From Algibacter miyuki (lineage in GTDB: Bacteria > Bacteroidota > Bacteroidia > Flavobacteriales > Flavobacteriaceae), in assembly GCF_042427745.1 (NCBI RefSeq), contig NZ_JBHMFA010000004.1: DNA of 64,000 nucleotides; one strand, given 5' to 3'. The notes beneath the pieces are model-generated. The model worked only from the letters and a program-made list of their open reading frames with translations. It was not told the DNA's origin and searched no databases. Of this stretch, positions 46,760-54,911 are shown in pieces. Position 1 is the stretch's first letter. Each line of letters begins with the position of its first letter. A program made the position numbers and the translations under genes.

Positions 46760-48040
46760 TTAATAAGTATCTCGCAGCCATTCAAAAATGGATTGCATGT
46801 TTTGTTTTACTTCCGAAGTAGGTTTGGTGTAATGGTTGTTCATGAAGCTAAAAATAAGCGTTTCACCTTTATTTGTAATTAAGTAACCACTCAACGCATA
46901 GTTGTTGCCTACAGTGCCAGATTTGGCATAAATATACGGTTCATTATCTCCAGCATACCATTTTTTTAATGTACCCGATGCCCCACCGGCAGGAAATAGA
47001 TTAAATAATCGATTTTTTGGAAATGCTTCATATAAATTTGAAAGTACATGCACAAAACTTTTTGGTGTAAACAAATTGTATCGGCTTAAGCCAGACCCAT
47101 CAACCCATCGCGGTTTTTCTGACAAGGTTTTTAATTGATTTTTCAGAATAAATGTTCGCACCTTACCAGAACTCAAAGTGTCCGATAAAGTAGATGATGC
47201 CATAATAAGCATTTGTTCTGCTAAGAAATTATCGCTTTCATGCATCATACGTTTGTATAAACTATCGGATGGTATGCTGTAAACGGTTTTTAATGCTGAA
47301 GGAATATTATTAGTAAAACTGACTTTATTTGGTAATAAGTCTGCCCATATTTTTTCCGAAGTCATTCGATTTATAACCATTGGAATTTCAACAGAATCGA
47401 TAGTATTTTGCTTGTAGAAAAAAGTATTGTCGTTAAAGGCTCTACGTTTGTTGTTACTGGTGATGACTATGTCGTTTTTAAAAACACGAGGCGTGGCTAT
47501 TAAGCTATCTAGGTTACTTATGGTTACCACATTGCCGTAAGTAGGAAAAGCGCTGCGTTCGGCACTGAAATAAGTGTCGTAATCTTCCCAAGCCCAACCT
47601 GGACCAAATTTGTCGTCGGTTAAATTCTGATCAACAATATTAATGTGTTTATAATGCTTTGCCATATTTAAAGCCGTACTGTCTTTAAAGTAAGTATGAA
47701 GAAATGCTGGGTTTCCCGTGGCTACTATGGTGAGTGTGTCGTTTTTTACCGCATATTTAAAGGCGGGAATGCTATGGGGCAACAGATTTAAAGCCGTGTA
47801 AAGTGTGAAGATTTTGGTGTTACTTGCTGGCGTGAAATATTTACCAGCATGGTGCTGGTATATCGTGTCTTTGGTTTTTGGGTTGTAAACTAAAAAACCT
47901 GTAAATTGATTGTTATAAAAACTGGTGTCGAATGTTTTGTTTATCTTCTTTTCAGTTTTAGAAGATTTACAGCCTGAACCCAACATCAACATAACAATAA
48001 AAGTGAAGTAAATATTTAATTTCGAACGCATAATTTTCAT
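46760..48040 (-). CDS. dacB: PBP4-type D-alanyl-D-alanine carboxypeptidase/endopeptidase (S13)
   Basis: 426 residues. Penicillin-binding peptidase that cuts peptidoglycan stem peptides. Serine motif PASNTK (S73, K76), second motif SDN in HESDNFLAEQ, and third motif KSGT in YAKSGTVGNN. A lipobox LGSGC (Cys24) suggests it is a lipoprotein rather than the soluble periplasmic form. An internal ATG at residue 4 is an equally good start. Monocistronic. Confidence 0.9.
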   Translation of the reverse strand: MKIMRSKLNIYFTFIVMLMLGSGCKSSKTEKKINKTFDTSFYNNQFTGFLVYNPKTKDTIYQHHAGKYFTPASNTKIFTLYTALNLLPHSIPAFKYAVKNDTLTIVATGNPAFLHTYFKDSTALNMAKHYKHINIVDQNLTDDKFGPGWAWEDYDTYFSAERSAFPTYGNVVTISNLDSLIATPRVFKNDIVITSNNKRRAFNDNTFFYKQNTIDSVEIPMVINRMTSEKIWADLLPNKVSFTNNIPSALKTVYSIPSDSLYKRMMHESDNFLAEQMLIMASSTLSDTLSSGKVRTFILKNQLKTLSEKPRWVDGSGLSRYNLFTPKSFVHVLSNLYEAFPKNRLFNLFPAGGASGTLKKWYAGDNEPYIYAKSGTVGNNYALSGYLITNKGETLIFSFMNNHYTKPTSEVKQNMQSIFEWLRDTY

Positions 48041-48215
48041 TTCAAAATAGGTTTATAAAGTACAATGTTTCTCAAATGTAACTAATAAAAATGTATCCCG
48101 TTTGGTGTTGCTTCATAAAAAAGAGCTTTGTTGTGAGTGATATTGAGGATTATTAAGGTTTAAGAAAATTTGTTAAAATGCACTTAAACAAATTTTATTC
48201 TCATTTAAATTTCCC

Positions 48216-48223
48216 TACTTTTG
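48216..48223 (+). promoter_or_regulatory. -7 element of the FKBP gene
   Basis: TACTTTTG fits TAnnTTTG, 26 bases before the ATG at 48250. No -33 TTG at normal spacing is seen. Confidence 0.45.
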
Positions 48224-48249
48224 GCACCTAATTAAATTAAAATATTGAA

Positions 48250-48978
48250 ATGAAAATAATTAAAATTTTAAGCGTTGTAACGTTGACTGCGTTAATGAGC
48301 TCATGTAATAATAACGGTGGAGTTACAAACAAGCCGGTAAAAACAGAACTAGATTCAGTAAGTTATGCTATTGGAATGGACGTTGCTAAAAATGTAAAAA
48401 GAAGTTTTACAGAATTCGATAAGGATTTATTTATGCAAGGTTTCTCAAATGTTTCTGATTCTACAAACGTATTGTTTGATGAAGCTAAAGCGCAACAGGT
48501 AGTTCAAGCATACTTCCAAAAGAAACAACAGGAAGATATGGCTAAGCAACAAGAAGCAGCGGCTAAAAAGGCTGAAGCTGAATTTGGAGAAGTTAAAATT
48601 GCTGGCGAAAAGTTTTTAGAAGAAAACAAATCTAAAGATGGTGTTAAAGTAACTGAAAGTGGATTACAATATATTGTTGAAAAAGAAGGTAATGGTGAAA
48701 AGCCAACAACAGCTTCTCAAGTAAAAGTACACTACCACGGAACGTTAACTGATGGAACTATTTTTGATAGCTCTGTAGATAGAGGTGAGCCTGCAACATT
48801 TGGTGTAACGCAAGTTATTCCAGGTTGGACAGAAGGTTTACAGTTAATGACTGTTGGTTCTAAATATAAATTCTTTGTACCACAAGAATTAGGTTACGGA
48901 GCAACACCAAGAGGTGGAAAAATTAAGCCTTTCGATGTTTTAGTATTCGATGTTGAATTATTAGAAATCGTTAAGTAA
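48250..48978 (+). CDS. FKBP-type peptidyl-prolyl isomerase lipoprotein (FkpA/Mip-like)
   Basis: 242 residues. Lipoprotein signal with Cys19 (LMSSCNNN), an N-terminal helical dimerisation region (DSVSYAIGMDVAKNVK to about residue 125, rich in Gln/Ala/Lys), and a C-terminal FKBP domain: QVKVHYHGTLTDGTIFDSS, VIPGWTEGLQLM, YGATPRGGKIKPFDVLVFDVELL. It acts as a folding catalyst and chaperone for exported proteins in the periplasm. Single gene with its own promoter and terminator. Confidence 0.93.
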   Translation: MKIIKILSVVTLTALMSSCNNNGGVTNKPVKTELDSVSYAIGMDVAKNVKRSFTEFDKDLFMQGFSNVSDSTNVLFDEAKAQQVVQAYFQKKQQEDMAKQQEAAAKKAEAEFGEVKIAGEKFLEENKSKDGVKVTESGLQYIVEKEGNGEKPTTASQVKVHYHGTLTDGTIFDSSVDRGEPATFGVTQVIPGWTEGLQLMTVGSKYKFFVPQELGYGATPRGGKIKPFDVLVFDVELLEIVK

Positions 48979-49047
48979 TTTAAAATTCAATCGTTTTAAG
49001 TGTGAGAACAAGAGTTCTAAAAACACTTAAAATGAAATTTAAATATG

Positions 49048-49079
49048 AAAAAGACTGTCTGAAAAAGGCAGTCTTTTTT
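49048..49079 (+). terminator. terminator of the FKBP gene
   Basis: A 10-bp stem AAAAAGACTG with CAGTCTTTTT (49048-49057 and 49069-49078), T6. A weaker hairpin with TTTTAAGTGT/ACACTTAAAA arms lies just before it. Confidence 0.85.
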
Positions 49080-49109
49080 GTTTTATTAAATTCAAAAAAA
49101 TAAAGGTTG

Positions 49110-49117
49110 TAACTTTG
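49110..49117 (+). promoter_or_regulatory. -7 element of era
   Basis: TAACTTTG fits TAnnTTTG, 22 bases before the ATG at 49140. Confidence 0.5.
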
Positions 49118-49139
49118 CAACTTAATAAATTGAAAAAGT

Positions 49140-50024
49140 ATGAGCCATAAAGCAGGTTTTGTAAATATTATTGGTAATCCAAACGTTGGGAAATCAACAC
49201 TAATGAATGCGTTTATTGGTGAAAAACTATCCATTATTACCTCGAAAGCGCAAACCACGCGTCATAGAATTTTAGGTATTGTAAATGGTGAAGATTTTCA
49301 GGTGGTATTAAGTGATACGCCAGGTATTATTAAGCCCGCTTACGAACTGCAAGAATCTATGATGGGGTTTGTAAAGTCGGCTTTTGAAGATGCTGATATT
49401 CTAATCTACATGGTAGAAATAGGCGAGCAAGCCTTAAAAGATGAAGCGTTTTTTAATAAAATTACAGCATCTAAAATTCCAGTTTTATTATTGTTAAATA
49501 AAATTGATATTTCAGATCAAGCACAATTGGAAACACAAGTGCAATTGTGGGCACAAAAAGTGCCAAATGCCGAAATTATTCCTATTTCAGCATTACAAGG
49601 TTTTCAGGTGAAAGAAGTATTTCATAGAATTATTGAATTATTACCAGAATCGCCAGCCTTTTATCCAAAAGATCAATTAACCGATAAGCCAGAACGTTTT
49701 TTTATAAACGAAACCATTCGCGAAAAAATTCTGTTACATTATAAAAAGGAAATTCCTTATGCTGTAGAAATTGAAACGGAAGAGTTTTTCGAGGAAGAAA
49801 AAATTATCCGCATGCGTTCCGTTATTATGGTAGAACGCGAAACCCAAAAAGGGATTATTATTGGCCATAAAGGCGCGGCATTAAAACGCGTAGGCGTAGA
49901 GGCTAGAAAAGATTTGGAGAAATTCTTCGGAAAACAAATTCATTTAGAACTCTATGTAAAGGTGAATAAAAACTGGAGAAGCAATCAAAACCAGTTACGC
50001 CGTTTTGGATATAATCAGAAATAG
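49140..50024 (+). CDS. era: GTPase Era
   Basis: GTPase needed for maturation of 16S rRNA and small-subunit assembly. 294 residues, normal. G1 GNPNVGKST (12-20), Era-specific TTRHRILGI switch I, G3 DTPGI, G4 LLNKID, then a C-terminal KH domain (VIMVERETQKGIIIGHKGAALKRVG) that binds the 3' end of 16S rRNA. The second ribosome GTPase, der, is only 740 bases away on the same strand, but each has its own promoter. Confidence 0.97.
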   Translation: MSHKAGFVNIIGNPNVGKSTLMNAFIGEKLSIITSKAQTTRHRILGIVNGEDFQVVLSDTPGIIKPAYELQESMMGFVKSAFEDADILIYMVEIGEQALKDEAFFNKITASKIPVLLLLNKIDISDQAQLETQVQLWAQKVPNAEIIPISALQGFQVKEVFHRIIELLPESPAFYPKDQLTDKPERFFINETIREKILLHYKKEIPYAVEIETEEFFEEEKIIRMRSVIMVERETQKGIIIGHKGAALKRVGVEARKDLEKFFGKQIHLELYVKVNKNWRSNQNQLRRFGYNQK

Positions 50025-50137
50025 AAACTTAAAAGCTAATATTAAGTTTTTATTTAGGTAACGTTTACATAATCTATACAACTGATATTTGCACGAACCA
50101 AAAAACGGAATTTGGTTTGTTTGAGTTAGTAAGAGTT

Positions 50138-50172
50138 AAAAAGCTTTGGTCGTCGCGATTAAAGCTTTTTTT
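50138..50172. terminator. terminator between era and the 165-aa gene
   Basis: A 10-bp stem AAAAAGCTTT with AAAGCTTTTT (50138-50147 and 50161-50170), 13-base loop, T run. It sits between convergent genes. Confidence 0.75.
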
Positions 50173-50668
50173 ATGCCTCTAAAATACGATGCATAAAGCG
50201 ATGTAAGGCATTCATTTCTTTTTGGTTAGAAAACTTACTCACGCGGCCGGCAAAGTAAAGCGCAAACCATATTAAGGTTAAAATAACCAAAGCAATAACT
50301 TGAATTTGGTAGGGCGACTTTAAACTCCAATTGGTATATGCCCAAATGCCAAAAACAATAAATAAGGCTGCTACCACAAAGTGAAAAAACATAAACATAG
50401 TCCAAACGGTTGGGCTCGGTCCAAATAAACCTCGGACAATACAGTTGTTTTCATCCACCTCATTAATCTCTAAATGTAACTGTGGCGACCAAAAATGTTG
50501 TTGCGCTTTCGGAAATTTTATAAAAACATGGTCGTCAATACACGACACAATAAACTCCTGCGATTCGGTTTTTCGATCTTCAAAAGCCGTTAAAACAGAC
50601 GTGTTTGCACGAGGTAGCTCAATTTTAAACCGCGGGCGAAGTACAATTTCATTTAAAGGCGTATTCAT
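50171..50668 (-). CDS. uncharacterised two-helix membrane protein
   Basis: 165 residues, not assigned to a known functional family. The N-terminal half (FKIELPRANTSVLTAFEDRK, FIVSCIDDHVFIKFPKAQQHFWSPQLHLEI) looks like a small beta-domain. Two membrane segments follow at about 90-110 and 123-143, with a short basic tail (SNQKEMNALHRFMHRIL). The FSPQLHL/GPSPTVWTMFMF pattern recurs in Flavobacteriia proteins sometimes labelled GTP-binding, but no nucleotide motif is visible. Between era and der. Confidence 0.75.
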   Translation of the reverse strand: MNTPLNEIVLRPRFKIELPRANTSVLTAFEDRKTESQEFIVSCIDDHVFIKFPKAQQHFWSPQLHLEINEVDENNCIVRGLFGPSPTVWTMFMFFHFVVAALFIVFGIWAYTNWSLKSPYQIQVIALVILTLIWFALYFAGRVSKFSNQKEMNALHRFMHRILEA

Positions 50669-50717
50669 AATTAATTCATTAGGAAAGCAAAATACTCTTT
50701 TCTAACGAACTAAACAC

Positions 50718-50725
50718 TATCTTTG
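50718..50725 (+). promoter_or_regulatory. -7 element of der
   Basis: TATCTTTG fits TAnnTTTG, 40 bases before the ATG at 50766. Confidence 0.5.
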
Positions 50726-50765
50726 CAGCCGCTTACAGGATATGTAATGCATAAAAACAAAACTT

Positions 50766-52070
50766 ATGAGTAATATAGTAGCAATAGTAGGAAGACCAAA
50801 TGTTGGCAAATCAACTTTTTTCAATCGTTTAATACAACGCCGTGAGGCTATTGTAGATGCCGTTAGTGGTGTTACAAGAGATCGTCATTACGGAAAAAGT
50901 GATTGGAATGGTAAAGAATTTTCGTTAATCGATACTGGTGGATATGTGCTAGGAAGTGATGATGTTTTTGAAGCAGAAATCGATAAACAAGTAGAATTAG
51001 CCATTGGAGAAGCCGATGCCATTATTTTTATGGTAGACGTAGAAGATGGAGTTACTGGGATGGACGAAGATGTTGCCGAGCTTTTACGCCGTGTAAACAA
51101 ACCTGTTTTTCTAGTAGTAAACAAAGTAGATAACGGGAAACGTGCCAAAGATGCCGTAGAATTTTATTCATTAGGTTTAGGCGATTATTTTACTGTTGCC
51201 AGTATTAATGGTAGTGGAACAGGAGAATTATTAGACGCTCTAGTTGAAGCCTTACCAGAAAAGGAAGACGTAGAAGAAGAAACATTACCTCGTTTTGCCG
51301 TTGTAGGGCGTCCAAACGCAGGAAAATCTTCATTTATAAACGCCTTAATTGGCGAAGATCGTTACATTGTTACCGATATAGCAGGAACTACTCGCGATTC
51401 TATAGATACAAAATACAACCGTTTTGGTTTCGATTTCAATTTAGTCGATACTGCCGGAATTAGACGTAAATCCAAAGTAAAAGAAGATTTAGAATTTTAC
51501 TCTGTAATGCGTAGTGTACGAGCCATCGAGCATTCCGATGTGTGTTTAATTGTTTTAGATGCCACCAGAGGATTTGACGGACAAGTACAAAATATCTTTT
51601 GGTTAGCTCAAAGAAACCGAAAAGGTATCGTTATTCTTGTAAACAAGTGGGATTTAGTAGAAAAAGATCACAAGTCAATGAAAGAGTACGAACGCGTTAT
51701 CAAACAACAAATGGAGCCATTTACCGATGTGCCCGTGGTGTTTATTTCCGTACTTACCAAACAACGTATATACAAAGCCATTGAAACCGCAGTGGAAGTT
51801 TACAAAAACCGATCTAAAAAGATTAAAACAAGTAAGCTAAACGAAATTTTCTTACCAATAATAGAAAGTTACCCACCACCGGCTTACAAAGCAAAATACG
51901 TAAAAATTAAATACATCATGCAGTTGCCAACACCGCAACCGCAATTTGCGTTTTTCTGTAATTTACCACAATACGTAAAAGAACCTTACAAACGTTTCCT
52001 AGAAAATAAACTGCGCGAACAGTTCGATTTTAAAGGCGTGCCAATAAGTGTGTACATGCGTAAAAAATAA
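50766..52070 (+). CDS. der: GTPase Der (EngA)
   Basis: Double GTPase for 50S ribosome assembly. 434 residues. Two G domains: first G1 GRPNVGKST (8-16) with DTGGY and NKVDN; second G1 GRPNAGKSS with DTAGIRRKSKV and NKWDL. A C-terminal KH-like domain follows (SYPPPAYKAKYVKIKYIMQ, FKGVPISVYMRKK). All motifs are intact. Confidence 0.97.
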   Translation: MSNIVAIVGRPNVGKSTFFNRLIQRREAIVDAVSGVTRDRHYGKSDWNGKEFSLIDTGGYVLGSDDVFEAEIDKQVELAIGEADAIIFMVDVEDGVTGMDEDVAELLRRVNKPVFLVVNKVDNGKRAKDAVEFYSLGLGDYFTVASINGSGTGELLDALVEALPEKEDVEEETLPRFAVVGRPNAGKSSFINALIGEDRYIVTDIAGTTRDSIDTKYNRFGFDFNLVDTAGIRRKSKVKEDLEFYSVMRSVRAIEHSDVCLIVLDATRGFDGQVQNIFWLAQRNRKGIVILVNKWDLVEKDHKSMKEYERVIKQQMEPFTDVPVVFISVLTKQRIYKAIETAVEVYKNRSKKIKTSKLNEIFLPIIESYPPPAYKAKYVKIKYIMQLPTPQPQFAFFCNLPQYVKEPYKRFLENKLREQFDFKGVPISVYMRKK

Positions 52071-52103
52071 GAAACAATTAAACGTTTTTAAAAATAATAA
52101 TTT

Positions 52104-52206
52104 GGGCGTTACCCTAAAAAGGGTCAGGCTTTCGGCAGTCGCTTTTTTGTGTTGCATAAGTGCAACAACACAAAAAGAGCTCCAACAAAGCCTCAATCCT
52201 TAACGC
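52104..52206 (+). repeat. structured intergenic repeat, copy B (plus orientation)
   Basis: Lies in the 456-base gap after der. Short terminal inverted repeat GCGTTA (52106-52111) and TAACGC (52201-52206). Inside: hairpin ACCC...GGGT (52111-52124), the block CAGGCTTTCGGCAGTCGC, then a long imperfect hairpin around GTTGCA/TGCAAC with CTTTTTTGTG and CACAAAAAGAGC arms. The order matches copy A at 5900-6060. No coding potential is seen. The rest of the gap, 52283-52526, shows nothing recognisable. Confidence 0.6.
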
Positions 52207-52233
52207 AGGCCAATCCGCCAAAATAAAGACTAG

Positions 52234-52282
52234 AAACTGGTTTTACAACGCCTATAAAGGACGAGTAAAACCAGTTTTTTTT
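52234..52282 (+). terminator. terminator downstream of der and the repeat
   Basis: A 13-bp stem (52234-52246 with 52265-52277), 18-base loop and T8. It would place the repeat element inside the der 3' untranslated region. Confidence 0.8.
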
Positions 52283-52526
52283 ATGCCTTAGATTTTGCAA
52301 TCTAAAAACAGTAAAGACGTGAAATTATAGATAAAAACACTTAAATGATAGTGTAAAGTACAAAGCACTAATCGCAGTATAAAGTGATATTAATATGAAT
52401 ATAAGATTACACTTATGGGGTTGCTCCTTACTAGGGAAAAATACAACCGATTAAACATCCAAGAGTAAGCCTTGAATTCAGCGATTGCAACTGAAAATTG
52501 GTTACTGAAAATGGCTTAGTAAAAAA

Positions 52527-53339
52527 TTACCAACCACCAGAAGCACCACCGCCACCAAAGCCGCCACCACCGAAACCGCCACCAAAGCCACCGCCTCCGC
52601 CGAAACCACCACCAGAACTTCCTCCGAAGCCTCCAGAAGAACCACCTCGGTAATTACCGCGTCCTAGATTGCTCAAAATAATAGCTTCGAGAATACCTGT
52701 GCCAGATGATCTGCCACCATTATTACCACCGCCACCACGTTTGTTTTTCGAAATGGAAATCATGATAATAATAAAGATGATAATCAGTAAAAAGATAAAA
52801 CCAGCAGGCGATTCTTCTCCTTGTTTAGATGCTTTTCTAGTCCCTTTATATTCGCCTTTTAAGACTTCAAAAATAGCATCGGCACCACGGTTTAGTCCGC
52901 CGTAATAATCGTTTCGCTTAAAATAAGGAATAATGTCAAGGTTAATAATACGGTTAGACATGGCATCTGTAAGTAAATGCTCAACGCCATAACCAGTGTT
53001 AATAGCAATGCGTCTATCATCACGGGCTAATAAAATAAGCACACCATTATCTTCTTTAGCTTGACCAATACCCCAAGCTTGTCCCCATTGTGCACCTAAA
53101 TAATTTATGTTTTCACCTTCAGAAGATGCAATAATAGCCACAACAATTTGTGTTGAGGTCGTATCAGAATATTTTACGAGTTTTTGCTCTAAACTACTTT
53201 TTTCCGAAGCGCTTAACAGATTGTAATAATCGTAAACACTGGTTTGGAGATCTGGTTTTTCAGGAATTTCATACTGCGCAAAAGAAAAATTAAAAGATAA
53301 AAGCGCCAGCAGTAACGTCAAGATAAAATTGTTTTTCAT
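52527..53339 (-). CDS. TPM-domain membrane protein with Gly-rich tail
   Basis: 270 residues from MKNNFILTLLLALLSF, chosen because it begins a signal peptide ending SFAQ; the frame is open to 53432 but that overlaps the preceding gene. A TPM domain follows (VYDYYNLLSASEKSSLEQKL, TQIVVAIIASSEG, WGIGQAKEDNGVLILLARDDRRIAINTGYG), then a membrane helix (PAGFIFLLIIIFIIIMISI) and a tail of about 75 residues that is mostly Gly/Ser/Phe. TPM proteins occur with LemA, as here. Function unknown; membrane or protein-quality roles are proposed for relatives. Confidence 0.87.
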   Translation of the reverse strand: MKNNFILTLLLALLSFNFSFAQYEIPEKPDLQTSVYDYYNLLSASEKSSLEQKLVKYSDTTSTQIVVAIIASSEGENINYLGAQWGQAWGIGQAKEDNGVLILLARDDRRIAINTGYGVEHLLTDAMSNRIINLDIIPYFKRNDYYGGLNRGADAIFEVLKGEYKGTRKASKQGEESPAGFIFLLIIIFIIIMISISKNKRGGGGNNGGRSSGTGILEAIILSNLGRGNYRGGSSGGFGGSSGGGFGGGGGFGGGFGGGGFGGGGASGGW

Positions 53340-53385
53340 CTTAAACGGCAACTGAATACTGAATACGGAGTACTGCATATTTTGT

Positions 53386-53829
53386 TTATTGTCCTTTAGA
53401 AATTTCATTAGATAATTCATCGATATCATCATGTTTCCATGGGAAATAAGTTTCTAGCTGTTCGCCTGCTTTCTGAATGCCCTCAACAATACCTTGTTCA
53501 AAATTGCCTAATTTAAAGTGCGATTGCATAATATCTTTTGTGCTATCCCAAAAGTTTTTTGGAACCACGTTGTTTATGCCGGTGTCTCCATAAATAACAA
53601 AGGTTTTATCGGTTATGGCTACATAGATAAGGACCCCGTTTTGAAGTTTGGTATTGTCCATTTTTAAAAAATGAAACACTTCTAAAGCCCGATGTGTCGC
53701 ATCGCCATTAGAAGTGTTTTCAATATGAACTCGTATTTCTCCCGAGGTGTTTAATTCGGCTAACCGAATAGCTTCAACAATGTCTTGTTCTTCTGTTTTT
53801 GTTAAAAAAGATTCAACTTTGGATGCCAT
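53386..53829 (-). CDS. TPM-domain protein without membrane anchor
   Basis: 147 residues. One TPM domain: IVEAIRLAELNTSGEIRVHIE, GVLIYVAITDKTFVIYGDTGIN, HFKLGNFEQGIVEGIQKAGEQL. No signal peptide or helix is visible, unlike its downstream neighbour, so it should be cytoplasmic or peripheral. Part of a lemA-TPM-TPM gene string on one strand (40- and 46-base spacers to the probable starts). Confidence 0.87.
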   Translation of the reverse strand: MASKVESFLTKTEEQDIVEAIRLAELNTSGEIRVHIENTSNGDATHRALEVFHFLKMDNTKLQNGVLIYVAITDKTFVIYGDTGINNVVPKNFWDSTKDIMQSHFKLGNFEQGIVEGIQKAGEQLETYFPWKHDDIDELSNEISKGQ

Positions 53830-53869
53830 ATGTAAACGGTGCTAGGGTGAAATTAAATAGGTTGGTTAC

Positions 53870-54463
53870 TTAGAAATTAAAGTCGACGTCTGGAGCTTTT
53901 TCGCTTCCAGCTTCTGCTTTAAAGTAGCTCATAGGTTCGAAGTTAAATAAACCTGCTAACAAAGAATTAGGAAAGGTTTTAATGTGCATGTTGTAAGGTT
54001 CTACGGTACCGTTAAAACGATCTCTAGCAACATTAATGCGGTTTTCTGTACCTTCTAACTGACTTTGTAATTCTAAAAAGTTTTGGTTCGCCTTTAACTC
54101 TGGGTAACGCTCTACGGTAACTAATAAACTTTTTAAAGCTCCAGATAATCCACCTTGAACTTCATTAAACTTGGCTAACTGCTCTGGTGTTATATTGGTT
54201 GGGTCTATGTTAATAGAGGTTGCTTTTGCTCGAGCTTCAATAACTGCTGTTAACGTGCCTTTTTCAAAATCGGCAGCACCTTGTACGGTTTTTACTAAAT
54301 TCCCGATTAAATCGTTTCTACGTTGGTAGCTACTTTCTACATTGGCCCATGTTTTTGTGGCAGATTCTTTTAAAGTTACCGCCGTATTGTTGAAGCCTTT
54401 AGCCCAAGAGTAAGCTCCGATAGCTAGAATAGCGATTATAATTAATGGTAAAAATTTCTTCAT
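53870..54463 (-). CDS. LemA family protein
   Basis: 197 residues. One N-terminal membrane segment (LPLIIIAILAIGAYSWA, about 4-20), then the LemA helical bundle: WANVESSYQRRNDLIGNLV, FEKGTLTAVIEARAKA, VERYPELKANQNFLELQSQLEGTENRI, FNGTVEPYNMHIKTFPNSLLAGLFNF. First of three probably cotranscribed genes with the two TPM proteins. The role of LemA is unknown. Confidence 0.93.
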   Translation of the reverse strand: MKKFLPLIIIAILAIGAYSWAKGFNNTAVTLKESATKTWANVESSYQRRNDLIGNLVKTVQGAADFEKGTLTAVIEARAKATSINIDPTNITPEQLAKFNEVQGGLSGALKSLLVTVERYPELKANQNFLELQSQLEGTENRINVARDRFNGTVEPYNMHIKTFPNSLLAGLFNFEPMSYFKAEAGSEKAPDVDFNF

Positions 54464-54581
54464 GATAATATAATTTGTAATTTGGTTTAAGATCTCAATA
54501 AGTAAGACGCATAATTATTAAAAAAGTTACTTCTTTTTCAGAAAAAGTAAATTTAAGCGCCTAAATTCTGTATAATAAAAG

Positions 54582-54911
54582 TTATAGATGTTCTTTTATT
54601 TTAATAAGTTGTGTTTTAATACCTTCTAATTTACTGATGATTTCGAAGTTGTTTAAAGCAACTTTCTTTTCTTCTTTCAAATGGGTTTTGGCACCTTCTA
54701 GTGTAAAACCTCGTTCTTTCACTAAATGATAGATGAATTTTAAGTTCTTAATATCTTCGGGCGTAAATTTACGGTTGCCTTTAGCATTTTTTTTAGGCTT
54801 TAGCACGTCGAATTCTTTTTCCCAAAAGCGTATTAAAGATGTGTTTACATCAAAAGCTTTGGCTACTTCGCCAATAGCATAATATCGTTTTTCTGGTAAA
54901 TCTATATGCAT
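54582..54911 (-). CDS. MerR-family transcriptional regulator
   Basis: 109 residues. Helix-turn-helix with MerR wing: YYAIGEVAKAFDVNTSLIRFWEKEF (about 10-34), KNAKGNRKFTPEDIKNLKFI, then a dimerisation helix. It is short, with no ligand-binding domain or metal-binding cysteines, so its effector is unknown. Its ATG overlaps the last base of the M23 peptidase stop codon, so it is coupled to that gene and may respond to envelope state. Confidence 0.88.
   Translation of the reverse strand: MHIDLPEKRYYAIGEVAKAFDVNTSLIRFWEKEFDVLKPKKNAKGNRKFTPEDIKNLKFIYHLVKERGFTLEGAKTHLKEEKKVALNNFEIISKLEGIKTQLIKIKEHL

Noticed and set aside
52104..52206. CRISPR or insertion sequence as explanation of the structured element
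   Set aside because: No regularly spaced repeats, no transposase frame and no cas-like gene nearby.
53340..53432. 31-codon N-terminal extension of the Gly-rich TPM protein
   Set aside because: It would overlap the upstream TPM gene and push the signal peptide away from the N-terminus.
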